Positions 29,769-39,267 of a stretch of DNA of 64,000 bases are shown in pieces. The position numbers and the translations under genes are program-made. Position 1 is the first letter of the stretch. Each line of letters begins with the position of its first letter. The notes beneath the pieces are model-generated. The model did no database searches. It was given only the letters and a program-made list of their open reading frames with translations, and was not told where the DNA came from. Source of the stretch: Leadbetterella sp. (GTDB lineage: Bacteria; Bacteroidota; Bacteroidia; Cytophagales; Spirosomataceae); contig JAHBUH010000022.1 in assembly GCA_019638185.1 (NCBI GenBank), positions 17,121 to 81,120 on the forward strand, read 5' to 3'.

Positions 29769-32062
29769 TTGCTCAGCGCCTCCCGGTAACTCACCAGCCG
29801 TATCCCTTTCCGGTAAATGGCCATTTTCACCTTCTCACTGGTAAACAGGTCGGTGACGGCCTGCCGGTCTTGCGCTACATTTTCATAGCCTATATGGTGT
29901 ATGGCCCGCAGCTCCTCATTATCCAGGCCGGGATGCTCCAGGAAAACGTACGTTTTATGGTTCTCCAGCTTATCCAGTTGCCGGATAAACGCGTCAATAC
30001 GCTCTTCCGTACTCTTATTCCGGGAATCGATCCAGATGTACTCTATCCCGAAATCCTTCACCGCATCCGAATCCACCACCGGCAGGCCGTACTCCGCCGC
30101 CACCTTCCTGACCAGCGCCTTCACCTCGGGGGTAAATAGGGTGCAGCCCATGTGCCCGGAGATGTGGCTTACCCGCGGCACATATTTCTTCAGCAGCTCA
30201 ATCTGCGCCCGGAGCTCCATTTCAATATCCCGGAGCTCAAAGCCATGATCCATGATGGCCTGCCCGGGGTAATAGCTGTTCTTCTGAATCATGGAATAAA
30301 AATAGCCGTCGGCATTCCGCAGGCTTTTCGCCTCCGTCAGTGGCCTCCACTTCACATTATCCCATTCGCTGGTCAGGGCAAAATGCAGGCCTACATCGAT
30401 CCCCGGGTTCTCCTGCAGCATTTTTACCGCCTCCGGGAACCAGGGTGCCGGAGCTATCACCTCTATAGACGTCTGTATGCCCTGCAGTGACGACTTCAGC
30501 AGGGCCAGGTTACCCGAATGCGAATAGCCCATATCATCGCCCCGCATAATGAGCCGCGGAGAAGAATCCTGGCTGCGGTCTTCCACCGCCTTATACGTCT
30601 TATCCAGCATGATGTTCTTAAAACTCACCAGGGCCACCTCCCCGTGAAACTGTATGGTAATGGTCTCTGTATGCATATTTTCATAATACATCAGGGCCAG
30701 CACCAGGGTTTGGGGGTCTTTCCAGCCGTAAGACCCGGCCACCTTGTGCCGCGGGATCAGGCTGCGGTTAGCCCGGGCTCCGGCCACCAGGTAAGGGCCC
30801 TTCAGGGTAGTTTCTGACAGCGCCCACTTGCCGTCTGAGAAAGGAATAACATGGTTCAGGGAGTCGGTCACAAAAGTCACCTCCAGGTCTGCATTCGCTT
30901 TCTTCAGTTTCAGTCCTTTCAGCGAATGATAGGGTGTCTCCAGGAAAACCAGGTTTCCGGCCGTAATACTTCCGGCACTCACACTTTTCTGAGGGGCCAG
31001 GGAAAGGTTCTTTAATTTCCCGGTCAGGCTGAGGTACAGCGTAGGGTCTTTTTTCACCTTTCCCTCCTTAAAAGCAGGCAGGAGCTTATCCCAGACCAGG
31101 TTCAGGAGCCCCTGCAGGTCCGAGCTTTCACCCGTGGTGATGATCACGGCATCTTTTTCCGGCAGCACAATGATGTTCTGGCCAAAGGCCCCGTCGGCCC
31201 GGAACGTCTGATGACGGCCCCGCCACATCTGGAAGCCATAGCCCTGGTGCCAGTCGCTGTTTTCCCGCTGCCCTTCCGGTGGGAAGATCTTCGCGGAGCT
31301 GGCCTGCATCACCCATTCTTCCGGCAGGATCTGCTGCCCGTTCCACCTCCCTTTCTGCAGGAAAAGCTGGCCGAACTTCGCCATGTCTTCGGTTTTCAGG
31401 CGCAGTCCCCAGCCACCGGTATTGATGCCCCGGGGATCTACCTCCCAGTCCACCCCGGTGATCCCGAGGGGTCGGAACAGCCGGGGAGCCAGGTAATCCA
31501 GCAGTTTTTCACCCGTCACTTTCTGAAGAATGGCAGACAGCATATACGTGGCGGGAGAATTATACATAAAACGCGAGCCCGGTTCATATACATAATTAGA
31601 CCGCAGAAAGGCGCTCACCCAGTGATCCTCCGCCAGCATGTAGCGCGGCTCCTGGTCATTTCCGGCACTCATGGTCAGCAGATCCCTCACCCGCAGCCTC
31701 CGCAGGTTATCCGAAGGGTTCACGGGGCTGTCTTCCGGGAAAAAAGAGAGCACGGTATCATCCAGCCTGAGTCTCCCTTCATGCAGGGCAAAACCGATCC
31801 CCGTGGCCGTAAAGCTTTTACTGACCGAATACATGGTATGCAGCAGATCAGGGCCAAACGGGTTCCACCATCCTTCGGCTATCACCTTCCCGTGCCGGAG
31901 CACCATCAGGCTGTGGGGTTCATGAGCGGTGGATGCCTCCCAGGCTTCCACGAAATCCCGGATCTCTCGGGAGGAAACGCCCTGGGCTTCCGGGGTGGAG
32001 CGGGGCAGCGGCTGGGCCACCGCCGAAACGGTAACCAGGAGAAGGAAAAGTATTTTTTTCAT
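29765..32062 (-). CDS. Secreted fusion of a class-C-type serine hydrolase and a ChbG/YdjC-like deacetylase
   Basis: 765 residues with signal peptide (MKKILFLLLVTVSAVAQ). Residues about 20-345 are a beta-lactamase-family serine hydrolase with Ser79-Val-Ser-Lys82 and a Tyr-Asn motif in RFMYNSPATY. Residues about 350-500 form a beta-rich linker domain typical of the extended hydrolases (LYLSLTGKLKNLSL ... GWKDPQTLVLALMYYENMH). From about 505 a YdjC/ChbG-type carbohydrate deacetylase domain follows: LIMRGDDMGYSHSGN with the metal-binding Asp pair, VGLHFALTSEWDN and HISGHMG. The two halves are normally separate proteins. A periplasmic role on cell-wall or amino-sugar material is inferred. Confidence 0.85.
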   Translation of the reverse strand: MKKILFLLLVTVSAVAQPLPRSTPEAQGVSSREIRDFVEAWEASTAHEPHSLMVLRHGKVIAEGWWNPFGPDLLHTMYSVSKSFTATGIGFALHEGRLRLDDTVLSFFPEDSPVNPSDNLRRLRVRDLLTMSAGNDQEPRYMLAEDHWVSAFLRSNYVYEPGSRFMYNSPATYMLSAILQKVTGEKLLDYLAPRLFRPLGITGVDWEVDPRGINTGGWGLRLKTEDMAKFGQLFLQKGRWNGQQILPEEWVMQASSAKIFPPEGQRENSDWHQGYGFQMWRGRHQTFRADGAFGQNIIVLPEKDAVIITTGESSDLQGLLNLVWDKLLPAFKEGKVKKDPTLYLSLTGKLKNLSLAPQKSVSAGSITAGNLVFLETPYHSLKGLKLKKANADLEVTFVTDSLNHVIPFSDGKWALSETTLKGPYLVAGARANRSLIPRHKVAGSYGWKDPQTLVLALMYYENMHTETITIQFHGEVALVSFKNIMLDKTYKAVEDRSQDSSPRLIMRGDDMGYSHSGNLALLKSSLQGIQTSIEVIAPAPWFPEAVKMLQENPGIDVGLHFALTSEWDNVKWRPLTEAKSLRNADGYFYSMIQKNSYYPGQAIMDHGFELRDIEMELRAQIELLKKYVPRVSHISGHMGCTLFTPEVKALVRKVAAEYGLPVVDSDAVKDFGIEYIWIDSRNKSTEERIDAFIRQLDKLENHKTYVFLEHPGLDNEELRAIHHIGYENVAQDRQAVTDLFTSEKVKMAIYRKGIRLVSYREALSK

Positions 32063-32218
32063 ACGTAAAAGGTTTCAGCTGAATATTTCACCAATTTACA
32101 GTTTATCTTCTACATAATCCGCAGCGTACATTTAAAAAACTATTCCACCATTTATCATTTATTTTTCCGGGAAGCCTTTCTGCTTTGTATAATTGTATAT
32201 TAAAAAAAATAAAAGCCT

Positions 32219-33703
32219 ATGTTTCTACATTTCCTTAAACTGGAATGGAAAGCCTTTACCCGCTCTGCCAGCATGGGCCAGGAAATCGCCATGCGGATCT
32301 TTATGGGATTCCTGGGGCTGTACTTCCTGGTTTCCTGCCTGGCACTGGGGGTGGGCCTCTATCCTATTCTCCACAAATTAATCCCGGATCAGAAACCCAT
32401 ACACCTGGTAAACAGCGTGGTTTTACTCTGGATTCTCATGGAACTGGCCCTCCGTTTCTTTATGCAAACCCTGCCTACCATGAACATTAAGCCCCTCATG
32501 GTACTGCCTGTGAAACGGCAAACCAGTATCCATTTTGTGTTGATAAAAAGTATCTACTCCTTTTATAACACGCTGAGTCCGCTCATATTTGTCCCCTTTG
32601 CCCTCATCTGTGTGCAAAAAGGCGACATCAGCCTGTCACAGGCCCTGGGCTGGATGATAGCGGTTACGGGTATCCTGCTCACCGTGAATTTTATTAATTT
32701 CCTGCTGAAAAAGAAATTTGCCGATGATATAAAAGGCCTTCTTCCCTACCTGCTGGTAGTGCTGATCCTGTTTGGACTGGAATACTTCAAAATCTTCAGC
32801 AGCTCCCGGGTGGTTGCCAAAGGCATGGAGCTCGTTCTTCAATACCCCCTCCTGGCCATACTGCCCCTGCTGACCGCTGCCGGCCTGTATTTCTGGAACT
32901 TCCATACCCTCAAAACGAAATTCTACCTGGATGCCTCACTGAAGACCAAAACCCAGGAAGCCCGGGCCATTAACCTGAGCTGGGCCGACCGCTTCGGCAG
33001 CCTGGCCCCCTTCATTAAGCTGGACCTGAAGATGATCATCCGGAACAAACGCCCCCGCGCCACCGTCATCATGTCGGCCATTTTCCTGGCCTATGGCCTG
33101 TTATTTTACACCAATAAGGTTTATAATGACATCCCCGCATTCCTGGTTTTTGTAGGGGTATTCATGACCGGCATTTTTATGATTAATTTCGGCCAGTTTA
33201 TCCCGGCCTGGGACAGCGGCTATTATTCACTCATGATGGCCCAGAACATCCCGCTGCGGGAATACCTGCGCTCCAAAGCCGGGTTAATGTACCTCTCCAT
33301 TGTGATCCTTTTCCTGGGTACGCTGCCTTATGCCTATTTCGGGATCCATGTGGTGCTCTTAAACCTGGCAGCAGCCCTGTATAACGCGGGCATCAATATC
33401 CCCGTACTGCTTTTTGCGGGATCCTTTAACAAGAAGCGGATCGACCTCGAAAAAAGCGTATTCATGAATTACCAGGGCACCGGTGCCACCCAGTGGATCA
33501 TGGCCCTGCCCACCATGATAGCCCCCATCCTGATCTGGTACATCGCCTACAAATTGGGCAATCCGACTATCGCTAACCTGGTGCTGGGCGGGATCGGGCT
33601 GGCCGGCCTGCTTTTCCAGGGGCCCATCAGTAATTTCATAGCCCTGGCCTATAAAGAAAGAAAATACAGAACGATTGAAGGTTTTAAACAACAAGCATCA
33701 TGA
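32219..33703 (+). CDS. DUF5687-family ABC permease
   Basis: 494 residues with about ten to twelve membrane helices. The start HFLKLEWKAFTRSASMGQEIAMRIFMGFLGLYFL and MNIKPLMVLPVKRQTSIHFVLIKSIYSFYN are typical of DUF5687, a Bacteroidota permease family that pairs with an ATPase. The stop overlaps the ATPase start by 4 bases. The substrate is unknown; by analogy with ABC-2 systems it is probably an exporter. Confidence 0.88.
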   Translation: MFLHFLKLEWKAFTRSASMGQEIAMRIFMGFLGLYFLVSCLALGVGLYPILHKLIPDQKPIHLVNSVVLLWILMELALRFFMQTLPTMNIKPLMVLPVKRQTSIHFVLIKSIYSFYNTLSPLIFVPFALICVQKGDISLSQALGWMIAVTGILLTVNFINFLLKKKFADDIKGLLPYLLVVLILFGLEYFKIFSSSRVVAKGMELVLQYPLLAILPLLTAAGLYFWNFHTLKTKFYLDASLKTKTQEARAINLSWADRFGSLAPFIKLDLKMIIRNKRPRATVIMSAIFLAYGLLFYTNKVYNDIPAFLVFVGVFMTGIFMINFGQFIPAWDSGYYSLMMAQNIPLREYLRSKAGLMYLSIVILFLGTLPYAYFGIHVVLLNLAAALYNAGINIPVLLFAGSFNKKRIDLEKSVFMNYQGTGATQWIMALPTMIAPILIWYIAYKLGNPTIANLVLGGIGLAGLLFQGPISNFIALAYKERKYRTIEGFKQQAS

Positions 33704-34395
33704 TTGAAGCGATCAACTTATCAAAAACATACGGATCAGACACGGTCCTGAACATAGAATACCTGAGCATCCCCAAAGGCGAGAGCTTCGGACTCGTAGG
33801 AAATAACGGTGCCGGTAAAACCACCTTTTTCAGCCTGCTCCTTGACCTCATCCAGCCTTCCACCGGCCATATTATGAATCACGGGGTGCAGGTCAATATC
33901 AGCGAAGACTGGAAGCCCTTCACCTCCGCTTTTATTGACGAGAGCTTCCTGATAGGCTACCTCACCCCGGAAGAATACTTTTACTTCATCGGTGACCTGC
34001 GCGGCCAGAACAAAGCAGACGTAGACGCCCTGCTGGATAAACACCGGGAGTTTTTTAACGACGAGATCCTGAACGGCAAAAAATACCTGCGCGACCTCTC
34101 CAAAGGGAACCAGAAAAAAGTGGGGATCATCGCCGCCCTGATCGGTAACCCCGAAGTCATCATCCTGGATGAGCCCTTCGCTAACCTGGACCCCACCACC
34201 CAGATCCGCCTGAAAAGGATCATCAAAGAGCTGGCTGATGACCCCGAAGTCACCATCCTGGTTTCCAGCCATGACCTGCTCCACACGGTAGAGGTTTCTA
34301 ACCGGATCGTGGCGCTGCATAAAGGCGAAGTGGTGAAAGATATTGCTACTTCTGAGGAGACGCTGAAAGAGCTGGAGGCGTTCTTTGCGGTGTAG
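33700..34395 (+). CDS. ABC transporter ATP-binding protein, partner of DUF5687 permease
   Basis: 231 residues. Walker A GNNGAGKTT (34-42), signature LSKGNQKKVGI, Walker B VIILDEPFANLDP and switch His in VSSHDLLHT are all present. The signature is the LSKGN variant seen in ABC-2-type exporters. Its ATG overlaps the permease stop (ATGA), so the two are made together. A strong terminator follows. Confidence 0.93.
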   Translation: MIEAINLSKTYGSDTVLNIEYLSIPKGESFGLVGNNGAGKTTFFSLLLDLIQPSTGHIMNHGVQVNISEDWKPFTSAFIDESFLIGYLTPEEYFYFIGDLRGQNKADVDALLDKHREFFNDEILNGKKYLRDLSKGNQKKVGIIAALIGNPEVIILDEPFANLDPTTQIRLKRIIKELADDPEVTILVSSHDLLHTVEVSNRIVALHKGEVVKDIATSEETLKELEAFFAV

Positions 34396-34401
34396 TCATT
34401 T

Positions 34402-34443
34402 TGTGCGAATTGAAAGCTGAACTTTCAATTCGCACATTTTTTT
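34402..34443 (+). terminator. Strong Rho-independent terminator after the ABC operon
   Basis: TGTGCGAATTGAAAG (34402-34416) pairs perfectly over 15 bp with CTTTCAATTCGCACA (34422-34436), 5-base loop, then TTTTTTT. Confidence 0.95.
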
Positions 34444-34485
34444 ACTATATTTTGTGAAATTTGGAAGTCCTTTCTCCCCGGAATT

Positions 34486-35751
34486 TCAATTTTTAACCTT
34501 TTTGTCATATCCGCTTTTAACCAGGAAGAGAACAGGATCATCCATCCCGATGATTTCTGAAATCGCATCGCGCTTATCATCACAATTATCGTAATAAGAC
34601 TTGCAGATTTCATAGCCTATATAATACCCCAGATCAGATGGCTTGTCTTTAACCCGGTAACTGTTATACAGCCAGTTACCTATATCCTGGTTACACAATT
34701 CGTTTTTAAACTCACTCCAGAGTTTACTTTCATTCTTTCTGCCATACTCATTTATATTTTCATTTCCGGTAATCAGCTCTGCCATAAAGTCACAGGCGCC
34801 TTCCCTTATAGATTGATAAAGAAGCGGGCATTTGACAGCCTCCGGGTCACGAGAAGGTTTTTGTTGGGTATGACCACATTCATGGGCTACCAGCCTTTTT
34901 AACTTCTCCCTGATATCTTCACCATTATTTTGAAAAACCGCCACTTCCGTACCTATTAAAACGAACCGGTCAGATACCGTCCCGCCCGTGTTTTTTATTC
35001 CTATCGCAAAACACACCTTAAACGGCTTAAACAGCGGATATAACTCGCTAAAACGCTTAAAAACCTCATTAATTACCGGTTCCATCTCTTTTGCCAGGTA
35101 GCTGTTTTTCCGGATAGACCTATAATAATCAATGTTCTTAGCGATGATTTCCACAAACTTTTCAGCTGTAAATTCTCTTACCTGTATAAAATCAATTAAT
35201 CCGTTTGTGGCTTTATCCAAATACTCTTTTTGAATAACTTCCACGCTATCCGCATAATGCTTACAATCTTTTAACTTATCGAATGCTACCCAAAAATGAT
35301 CAATATCAACAGTAGTCACGTTCTTAGAATTTTCCGCCTTCAGCTCATCCCTTATTCGTCGCCTGACCGCGACTTCCTCATCTGAAAGACTCTTAATAAA
35401 CACATTTATGGTTCCCGACTCCGTATTTTCGGGATCATCGAACCGATATATCTTCAGCTTAAATTCTCCCGATTTCTGTGACCTGTATTCAAACTTTTCG
35501 TATCCTGTGATATCATCCGGATAGTTGCTCTCAAATACAATCTGCCTCTCCTCAGAAAGCGAATAATAAACGGCTATGCCATTATGGTATATGGAAAATT
35601 GATATACCCCGTCTTTTTCCAAATGTAGGGTGTAATCTAAAGTATCTCCCCGGGTTAAGGGGATATTTTCATACCCTTTATTCAATTGAATCATGGTTTG
35701 TCCGTAACCGGAAAGAGTACAAAGCAGAATAAGAGATAGTATACTTCTCAT
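34486..35751 (-). CDS. Secreted GldB/DUF2268-like putative zinc protease
   Basis: 421 residues with signal peptide (MRSILSLILLCTLSGYG). Residues about 20-125 form a beta-sandwich resembling prepeptidase domains (TLDYTLHLEKDGVYQFSIYHNG). The C-terminal part carries the zinc motif His-Glu-Cys-Gly-His in RLVAHECGHTQQ, and a downstream Glu in SIREGACDFMAELITGNENINEYG that fits the third ligand of DUF2268/GldB-like proteases. Substrate unknown. The gene and the next one (an AraC regulator) are clearly richer in A and T than the rest of the window, which hints at acquisition. Confidence 0.75.
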   Translation of the reverse strand: MRSILSLILLCTLSGYGQTMIQLNKGYENIPLTRGDTLDYTLHLEKDGVYQFSIYHNGIAVYYSLSEERQIVFESNYPDDITGYEKFEYRSQKSGEFKLKIYRFDDPENTESGTINVFIKSLSDEEVAVRRRIRDELKAENSKNVTTVDIDHFWVAFDKLKDCKHYADSVEVIQKEYLDKATNGLIDFIQVREFTAEKFVEIIAKNIDYYRSIRKNSYLAKEMEPVINEVFKRFSELYPLFKPFKVCFAIGIKNTGGTVSDRFVLIGTEVAVFQNNGEDIREKLKRLVAHECGHTQQKPSRDPEAVKCPLLYQSIREGACDFMAELITGNENINEYGRKNESKLWSEFKNELCNQDIGNWLYNSYRVKDKPSDLGYYIGYEICKSYYDNCDDKRDAISEIIGMDDPVLFLVKSGYDKKVKN

Positions 35752-35849
35752 TGTATTTAATAGTTTGGTTTGAGCTCAAAACTATGACTTCTCTTTGAGG
35801 AGTATCGCTTACTATCTTTTTGGGGACGTCTAAAATCCGGATTTGGGAA

Positions 35850-36911
35850 TCATTTCCTGAAAAACTCAGAAGGTGTTTTCCCGGTATGCTTCTTAAATAC
35901 GAGGTTAAAGCCAGACTTTGAATTGAAGCCTGAATCTAATGCCATTCCAAATAAGGTCTTGTGGCTCTCTTTCGGGTCTGAAATTTTCGAAATCACCTCC
36001 CTGACCCTGAATCCGTTCACAAAATCGTTGAAATTCTTTCCATAATAATTACTTATCAGGTAACTGACATACTTTACCGGCAAGCCCAATTCTTCAGCTA
36101 ATTCCGCAACCGTTAATTTAGATCTCAGATAAATGGAATCTTCTCTAAAGACCTTTTGAAGTCGTAAAATCTCCACATTATCATCAAAGCCGGAAAAGCC
36201 CTGGGTCAATGGTTTTGGTTTCAGGAGGGGTATTTCAAAAAAATCAGGTTTAAAATAAGCTACATAACCCAATAAAAATATCAGGCTAACCAGTATCGTT
36301 TCGATTATTTTAAATGGGATCAGGTAAAAAGTTGAAGCTATCCAGACAGCAGGTATTAATAGCAGGAAACCGAATACTAAAAAAAATCTTTTGAAATAGG
36401 AATAAGCGCCCGGGACTTCCCGTGCCTGTTGCTTTAAAGCTAAAAGCTTTATAAAGTATGCACAAAAAACAACAATTGTAGAAACTAAAGGAAGTACTTC
36501 GACAAAGAAAAACCAGGTTTCAGATCTTACTATAAAGGCCCAATGCTGTACAAAAGGATAAAACTTTAGCAACACTTGAAATCCTATCTCCAATCCTGCC
36601 GGAAGAAATAAAAAGAGATGGTGCCTGGATAATTTAAAATACGGATCAGTATTAACTTTTAAAAACAGCCAAAATGCCGGAGGCAGCAACCAATACGACT
36701 GCAGAACCCAAAAAGGGAACGCGTCCTCCGAATTATTATAGTGTGTGGCACTACCCCAGGAGAAGAGAATGGTACCTGTAATGACAAAAACAATAATTCC
36801 TACCGAAACATTTGAAACACGGTTATTGGCTTTTTTGGAAATTAATCCCAGAAATAATAATGCCCCCTGAATAGATGCGGCAAGCAGAACTGTATCGTTT
36901 AGATTATTCAT
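35850..36911 (-). CDS. Membrane-bound AraC-family regulator
   Basis: 353 residues. The first about 225 hold seven membrane helices (for example LLAASIQGALLFLGLI, VSVGIIVFVITGTILF, IIETILVSLIFLLGYVAYF). The C-terminal 100 residues are an AraC helix-turn-helix (KLTVAELAEELGLPVKYVSYLISNYYGKNFNDFVNGFRV and LFGMALDSGFNSKSGFNLVFKKHTGKTPSEFF). Such 7-TM/AraC proteins are common in Bacteroidota. It is encoded upstream of the protease in the same orientation, so it may control it. AT-rich like its neighbour. Confidence 0.9.
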   Translation of the reverse strand: MNNLNDTVLLAASIQGALLFLGLISKKANNRVSNVSVGIIVFVITGTILFSWGSATHYNNSEDAFPFWVLQSYWLLPPAFWLFLKVNTDPYFKLSRHHLFLFLPAGLEIGFQVLLKFYPFVQHWAFIVRSETWFFFVEVLPLVSTIVVFCAYFIKLLALKQQAREVPGAYSYFKRFFLVFGFLLLIPAVWIASTFYLIPFKIIETILVSLIFLLGYVAYFKPDFFEIPLLKPKPLTQGFSGFDDNVEILRLQKVFREDSIYLRSKLTVAELAEELGLPVKYVSYLISNYYGKNFNDFVNGFRVREVISKISDPKESHKTLFGMALDSGFNSKSGFNLVFKKHTGKTPSEFFRK

Positions 36912-36973
36912 CCTATTCTTAATAAATCCTATATAATCTACGCTGTTCTTTACTTACACACCTGGGAGTTCAC

Positions 36974-38077
36974 TTAATTCACCATCACCGCCTCCGTAGC
37001 CGGCATAGTAGCATTCCTTATAGCGATCTTCTGAGCCAGTTTCTCCGCCACGTCCATAAAGGCGCCGGTCACCAGCTCATGATCATCCATGGTGACGGGC
37101 CGGCCTTCGTCGCCACCCTCCCGGATCTTCTGTACGATGGGGATCTGGCCTAACAGCTCCACGCCCAGTTTCCCGGCCAGCTGCTGGCCGCCGCCCTGGC
37201 CGAAGAGGTAGTATTTGTTATCCGGCAGCTCAGCCGGGGTAAAATAAGACATATTCTCTATCACCCCCAGGATGGGCACATTGATATTGCCCTGGCTGAA
37301 CATGGATCCGCCCTTGGTGGCGTCAGCTACGGCCACTTTCTGCGGGGTGGTCACCACCACGGCCCCTGAAACGGGCACGGTCTGCACCAGGGTCAGGTGG
37401 ATGTCGCTGGTGCCGGGAGGCATATCCAGCAGGAGGTAATCCAGCTCGCCCCAGTCCACATCGCCGAAGAACTGCCGCAGTGCCTGGCTGGCCATGGGGC
37501 CGCGCCATACCACCGCGCTGTCTGGCGGGGTAAGAAACCCGATGGAGATCATTTTGATCCCGTACTGCATGATGGGGGCTATAAAATTTTTACCGTCCCG
37601 GGGAGATACCAGGGGCTGCATATCTTCGGCACCAAACATGATGGGGATGGAAGGCCCGGAGATGTCGGCATCCAGGATACCCACTTTGGCGCCGGCTTTT
37701 TTGAGGGCCATGGCCAGGTTAACCGTTACCGTGGATTTCCCCACGCCTCCTTTGCCGGAAGAAATGGCAATGATATTCTTTACGCCCGGAAGCATGATGC
37801 TTTTGCGGGCATTCGCCGTTACATCCGACGTCATGTTAATATGAATCTCGAAACCGGTGCCCAGGTCGCGCTGAAGCGCTTCGATGCACCGCTGCCGGAT
37901 CAGCTCTTTCAAAGGGCAGGCCGGTGTGGTCAGCACCACCGTAAACCGGATCTGGTCTAAACCCACTTCCACATCGCGGATCATATTTAAGGAGACCAGG
38001 TCTTTCTTCAGGTCCGGCTCCTCCACCGTACTTAACGCTGCCAGTATTTTTTCTTTCGTGATTGAAAACTCACCCAT
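36974..38077 (-). CDS. Mrp/ApbC-family iron-sulfur cluster carrier ATPase
   Basis: 367 residues. An N-terminal MIP18/DUF59 domain (about 5-95: ILAALSTVEEPDLKKDLVSLNMI, VVLTTPACPLKELIRQRC) precedes the deviant Walker ATPase with SSGKGGVGKSTVTVNLA, DADISGPSIPIMFG and LLDMPPGTSD. The Cys-x-x-Cys often found after ENMSYF in other Mrp proteins is missing (ENMSYFTPAELPDNKYYLFG), as usual in this phylum. It carries or transfers iron-sulfur clusters in the cytosol. Confidence 0.93.
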   Translation of the reverse strand: MGEFSITKEKILAALSTVEEPDLKKDLVSLNMIRDVEVGLDQIRFTVVLTTPACPLKELIRQRCIEALQRDLGTGFEIHINMTSDVTANARKSIMLPGVKNIIAISSGKGGVGKSTVTVNLAMALKKAGAKVGILDADISGPSIPIMFGAEDMQPLVSPRDGKNFIAPIMQYGIKMISIGFLTPPDSAVVWRGPMASQALRQFFGDVDWGELDYLLLDMPPGTSDIHLTLVQTVPVSGAVVVTTPQKVAVADATKGGSMFSQGNINVPILGVIENMSYFTPAELPDNKYYLFGQGGGQQLAGKLGVELLGQIPIVQKIREGGDEGRPVTMDDHELVTGAFMDVAEKLAQKIAIRNATMPATEAVMVN

Positions 38078-38169
38078 TTGTAAACTCTTTCTATTCTATA
38101 CTTCTTTAGGTAGAACAGCCTCTGCGCGGAGGAAGTTCTTAAAAACCACCTGATTTCCTGCAAAATTCC

Positions 38170-39147
38170 TCAGCTGTAGTCCAGCAGCCGTCTTTCCACC
38201 GCTTCATACTCTTCGCTGACGTCAAAAAACGGGCGGAAGGCCCCGATTTTATCCAGCAGGTTCACCAGGAACACCCGGTGGGCCTCCGTTCCGGGATTCA
38301 GGGGCCGGTGGGCCAGGGCCGTCCGTACCCGGCTCCATTCCTCGCTGCGCCGGCAGGCCTCTTCCGTCATCACACTCTTCATAAAGAGCTCCGCAATATA
38401 ACCTTCAGCCACTTCATCCGGGTGGATGAGGTCAGGCTTATAAAACCGGTAGTCGCGCAGGTCATCCATCATCACTTCAAAAGACGGGAAATAGTACACC
38501 CCGGGCCAGCGGTTCACGGCTTCGTCACACAGCACGCGCAGCAGGGCTTTAGACACGCTGTTTTCCGGCAGCCCGTCTTTGGTATGCCTTACCGGGCTGA
38601 CCGTGAGCATCACTTTCAATGCCGGGTTTACGCTGCGCAGCCGGGTGATCAGCCCGTTCAGCAGCTCCCTTTGCTCTTCCAGGCCCAGCAGGCGTTTCCC
38701 AAAACGCGAAGCGGGCAGTTTATGGCAGTTAGACACCCCCTTCTCCTCCCACGTATACACCCGGCTGGTCCCCGGCGTAATGATCAGTAACCCGGCTCCT
38801 GCTAAAAACTCCCGGAACTCCCGCCCGGCGGCCCGGATACGTTCCAGGAGAGCGGCCGGGGAATCGCTGTAAAATTCAGAATGATAATCCAGGTGAAAGA
38901 AAAGGCCGTCACGGCTTACCATCCGGGCTTCATCCGGCAGCCGGTCATCCAGGGCATGGCTCACCACCTCATACACCGACTCCAGGTTATAAATGGTACC
39001 GAAGGGATTACTCATTACCGTGAACTTCCGCTCCTCCAAAAAGCGCCCTATCACCTCTGAAAAGCAGGAACCCAACGTAATCACGCCGGCGCTGTGACCC
39101 AGCTTAAAATCATACGACGGAAGTTCAAGCGCTGTTCTTAATTTCAT
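38170..39147 (-). CDS. GSCFA-domain protein
   Basis: About 325 residues from the ATG at 39147; a start eight codons further upstream is less likely. The family-naming motif appears as GVITLGSCFSEVIGRFLEERKF, followed by NPFGTIYNLESVYEVVSHAL and a C-terminal EVMMDDLRDYRFYKPDLIHPDEVAEGYI. GSCFA proteins have an SGNH-hydrolase-like fold (Gly-Ser start, Asp-x-x-His end: PDLIHPD), which suggests esterase activity. The substrate is unknown. It lies divergent from an OmpA-like gene. Confidence 0.9.
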   Translation of the reverse strand: MKLRTALELPSYDFKLGHSAGVITLGSCFSEVIGRFLEERKFTVMSNPFGTIYNLESVYEVVSHALDDRLPDEARMVSRDGLFFHLDYHSEFYSDSPAALLERIRAAGREFREFLAGAGLLIITPGTSRVYTWEEKGVSNCHKLPASRFGKRLLGLEEQRELLNGLITRLRSVNPALKVMLTVSPVRHTKDGLPENSVSKALLRVLCDEAVNRWPGVYYFPSFEVMMDDLRDYRFYKPDLIHPDEVAEGYIAELFMKSVMTEEACRRSEEWSRVRTALAHRPLNPGTEAHRVFLVNLLDKIGAFRPFFDVSEEYEAVERRLLDYS

Positions 39148-39230
39148 TGATACCGGTGCGAAACAGGGCATCTCAGCCCTGATTAGTAAATAAATAAACA
39201 GTAAAAGTACTTTAGACGGGGAAATATTTT

Positions 39231-39238
39231 TAGTTTTG
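39231..39238 (+). promoter_or_regulatory. -7 box of the OmpA-like gene
   Basis: TAGTTTTG matches TAnnTTTG; the ATG at 39268 follows 29 bases later. No strong -33 element. Confidence 0.5.
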
Positions 39239-39267
39239 CACCTTGAAAATCAAAAAAACGCTTTCAT

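Noticed and set aside
31211-32068. A 285-codon plus-strand frame opposite the hydrolase-deacetylase fusion
   Set aside because: Pro/His-rich without motifs; antisense to a well-supported gene.
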